Below, piece by piece: positions 33,618 to 34,937 of a DNA stretch of 34,937 bases. The notes under the pieces are model-generated. The model was not told where the DNA came from. It worked only from the letters and a program-made list of their open reading frames with translations, and ran no database searches. The stretch's first letter is position 1. Each line of letters begins with the position of its first letter. The DNA comes from a bacterium (GTDB lineage Bacteria > Acidobacteriota > Terriglobia > Terriglobales > Acidobacteriaceae). The stretch covers positions 1 through 34,937 of the forward strand of contig JAMFSC010000085.1 of the NCBI GenBank assembly GCA_026225095.1. Direction: 5' to 3'. Both the position numbers and the translations under genes were made by a program.

Positions 33618-34750
33618 TCAGGTTGCCATTCGCTGCCTGGATGCCGTCTCCGCCTTGATCCCGATGGCCCAAATGAAGCCGAGCAGCTCGCGTCCCACCG
33701 CGGTCACGATCTTGCGCTGGTCCTTGCCCGCCGCCACCAGCCTGGCATAGCGCTTGTGCAATCGATGTTGCGCCTTCCAGGCGATCTCCTTCATCTCTTC
33801 CGCAACGCCCTCTTGTCGCTTGCGCAACCCCGGCCCCACACCCGGCCGCAACCGATAGCTCCAGGCCGCTTCGACGACGATTCGCCTCAGATGCGCGTTG
33901 CCGGTTTTGGTGATGCCTCCGCGTTGGGTCCGCTTGCCGCTGGAGTCCTCGCTGGGAACCACACCGCTATAACCCATCAGCTGCCGTGCGCTTGCAAAGC
34001 GGGTCATGTTGCCCAGCTCAGCCGCAACCGTCACCGCTGAAATCTGCGCGATGCCGCGCAAGGCCTGTAAGTCCTTGACCACTTCCTGCAACTCCGGTGA
34101 GGCCAGCTTGACCGCCTCCGCGATCGCCTGCTCCAGCCGCACCACCCGCTCGGCCATGTGCTCCACCTCGTGCAAGTAATCCAGCCGTGTCGACTCCTGC
34201 GCCGCAAGCTGAAAACGCAGCTGCCGCACCCAGGCCATGTAGAGCTGCGTCCATGCCTTCACCCCCGTCGCCGGCCGCTGTCCCGAGCGCAACAGGAACT
34301 TGCTCAACCGGTGACGCGCCCGTAACTTATCCTGCTTGGCCGCCTCGCGCGCCCGCACCAGATCTCGCAATGCCTCCGAACCCGCGTCCGGAACCCACAC
34401 CGCGGTCAGGTCGCCGGAGCGAAAGCTGCGTGCCAACCGCTCGGCATCGCGGCGGTCGGTCTTCGCCCGGTCGCCGGACTTCACCGGAACCAGCGTTGGC
34501 GCGATCACATCGCACTGGACGCCCAGCTCGGCCAGCTGCCAGTACAGAACATAGCCCGTCGGACCAGCTTCATAGCAAGCCTTCCACTGCTCCACCGGCC
34601 CCAGCTTCTGGACCAGCTTGCGGATCGACTCCGCGCGATTGGGGATCGTTCCCAGGCTCCGAACCGTCCATCCGGCTCCGCAACCGCAACGCGACCGCAA
34701 TCGTCTCGGCATGGACATCCAAACCCAAAAATCGTACCTTCTCCTTCATG
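33618..34750 (-). pseudogene. IS110-family transposase with frameshifted 5' end (element 2)
   Basis: The natural start is ATG 34750 (MKEKVRFLGLDVHAETIAVA), which holds the first catalytic Asp, but that frame stops matching the family after about 20 residues. The family text continues in a second frame (VAVAEPDG) and then a third (VRSLGTIPNRAESIRKL), the latter running to 33618 with CYEAGPTGYVLYWQ, KTDRRDAERLARSF, LRGIAQISAVTVAAELG and GGITKTGNAHLRR. The first shift coincides with a tandem ttgcg duplication (gcgttgcggttgcgg) near 34682-34696. The frame open from 34718 lacks the FLGLD strand. It is therefore probably inactive unless a frameshift product is made. It is a different lineage from element 1. 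Confidence 0.8.
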
Positions 34751-34870
34751 ACCGACTCCTCTCCGCTGGTGGCTCTGCACTGCGATTCTTTACAGCAATC
34801 ACAGCCTAACCGTATCCCTCCGGGCAAGACCATTCTTTCGGGAGGTTATTGAAGATGATTCACTGAAGGC

Positions 34871-34937
34871 ATGAAAGAAGATTCCGTTTCCACTATTCGT
34901 CATCGTTCTCGTCGCAGCCGTGCGGAGGTGGCGCAGA
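34871..34937 (+). CDS. IS66-type accessory protein TnpA, N-terminal fragment
   Basis: The last 67 bases read MKEDSVSTIRHRSRRSRAEV and run off the window. The RRSRAEVAQ pattern is how IS66-family TnpA proteins (the small helix-turn-helix accessory ORF) usually begin. GAAGG lies just before the ATG. With only 22 codons this is a tentative call; if right, tnpB and the IS66 transposase should follow outside the window. Confidence 0.55.
   Translation, partial: MKEDSVSTIRHRSRRSRAEVAQ

Noticed and set aside
33283..33672. Upstream extension of transposase 1 (Arg/Gln-rich open frame)
   Set aside because: It has no transposase similarity, it runs into the next IS, and the size of the family is met from 33282.

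Overview
This 34.9 kb window is GC-rich bacterial chromosome. The mix of genes suggests an acidobacterium of the Terriglobia type (Granulicella, Terriglobus or Edaphobacter-like): an Oar-style TonB receptor with an N-terminal carboxypeptidase-regulatory-like domain, a Gly-zipper stress protein, a PilM-N-O cluster and short GGGTGCCCCACC palindromes between genes. This placement is from protein and repeat character only, not from a marker gene.

Layout. 1-2.7 kb (+ strand): the 3' end of an S66 LD-carboxypeptidase, then mpl (murein tripeptide recycling) and plsC (phospholipid acyltransferase). 2.8-10.5 kb (- strand): envelope genes, namely a SPOR-domain protein, a slipin (SPFH/Band 7), an outer-membrane beta-barrel, an NfeD/ClpP-type membrane protease translationally coupled to a TPR protein, a GT39-type membrane glycosyltransferase whose 5' end has no normal start codon, and a DUF3467 protein. 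A tRNA-Leu(UAG) follows at 10.6 kb.

10.7-22.0 kb (- strand): a salvage and late-assembly locus for cobalamin, controlled by two cobalamin riboswitches. Riboswitch 2 precedes cobU. Riboswitch 1 precedes a TonB-dependent receptor, followed by cobT, cobS, cobC, an unrecognised gene, a PduO-type adenosyltransferase, cbiP, cbiB and a CobD-like decarboxylase. Most neighbours overlap by 4 bp (ATGA). Together these genes import corrinoid, adenosylate it, make and attach the aminopropanol linker, activate cobinamide, and join the lower ligand. No corrin-ring genes are present. The unrecognised gene inside this coupled operon (14982-15806) is the best candidate for something undescribed.

22.0-29.1 kb (- strand): a type IV pilus / type II secretion-like operon in the transcription order pilC, pilB, pilM, pilN, pilO, a PilP/GspC-like gene and an unusual pseudopilin. 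29.3-29.7 kb: an IscA/ErpA-type Fe-S carrier with a clear terminator. 30.0-31.7 kb (+ strand): a small membrane protein, a BON-domain protein and a Gly-zipper stress-like protein.

31.7-34.9 kb: a mobile-element zone. It holds two nearly identical copies of the palindromic repeat, one cut off exactly where an IS110-family element begins, then a second IS110-family transposase with a frameshifted 5' end, and the first codons of an IS66-type accessory gene running off the window.
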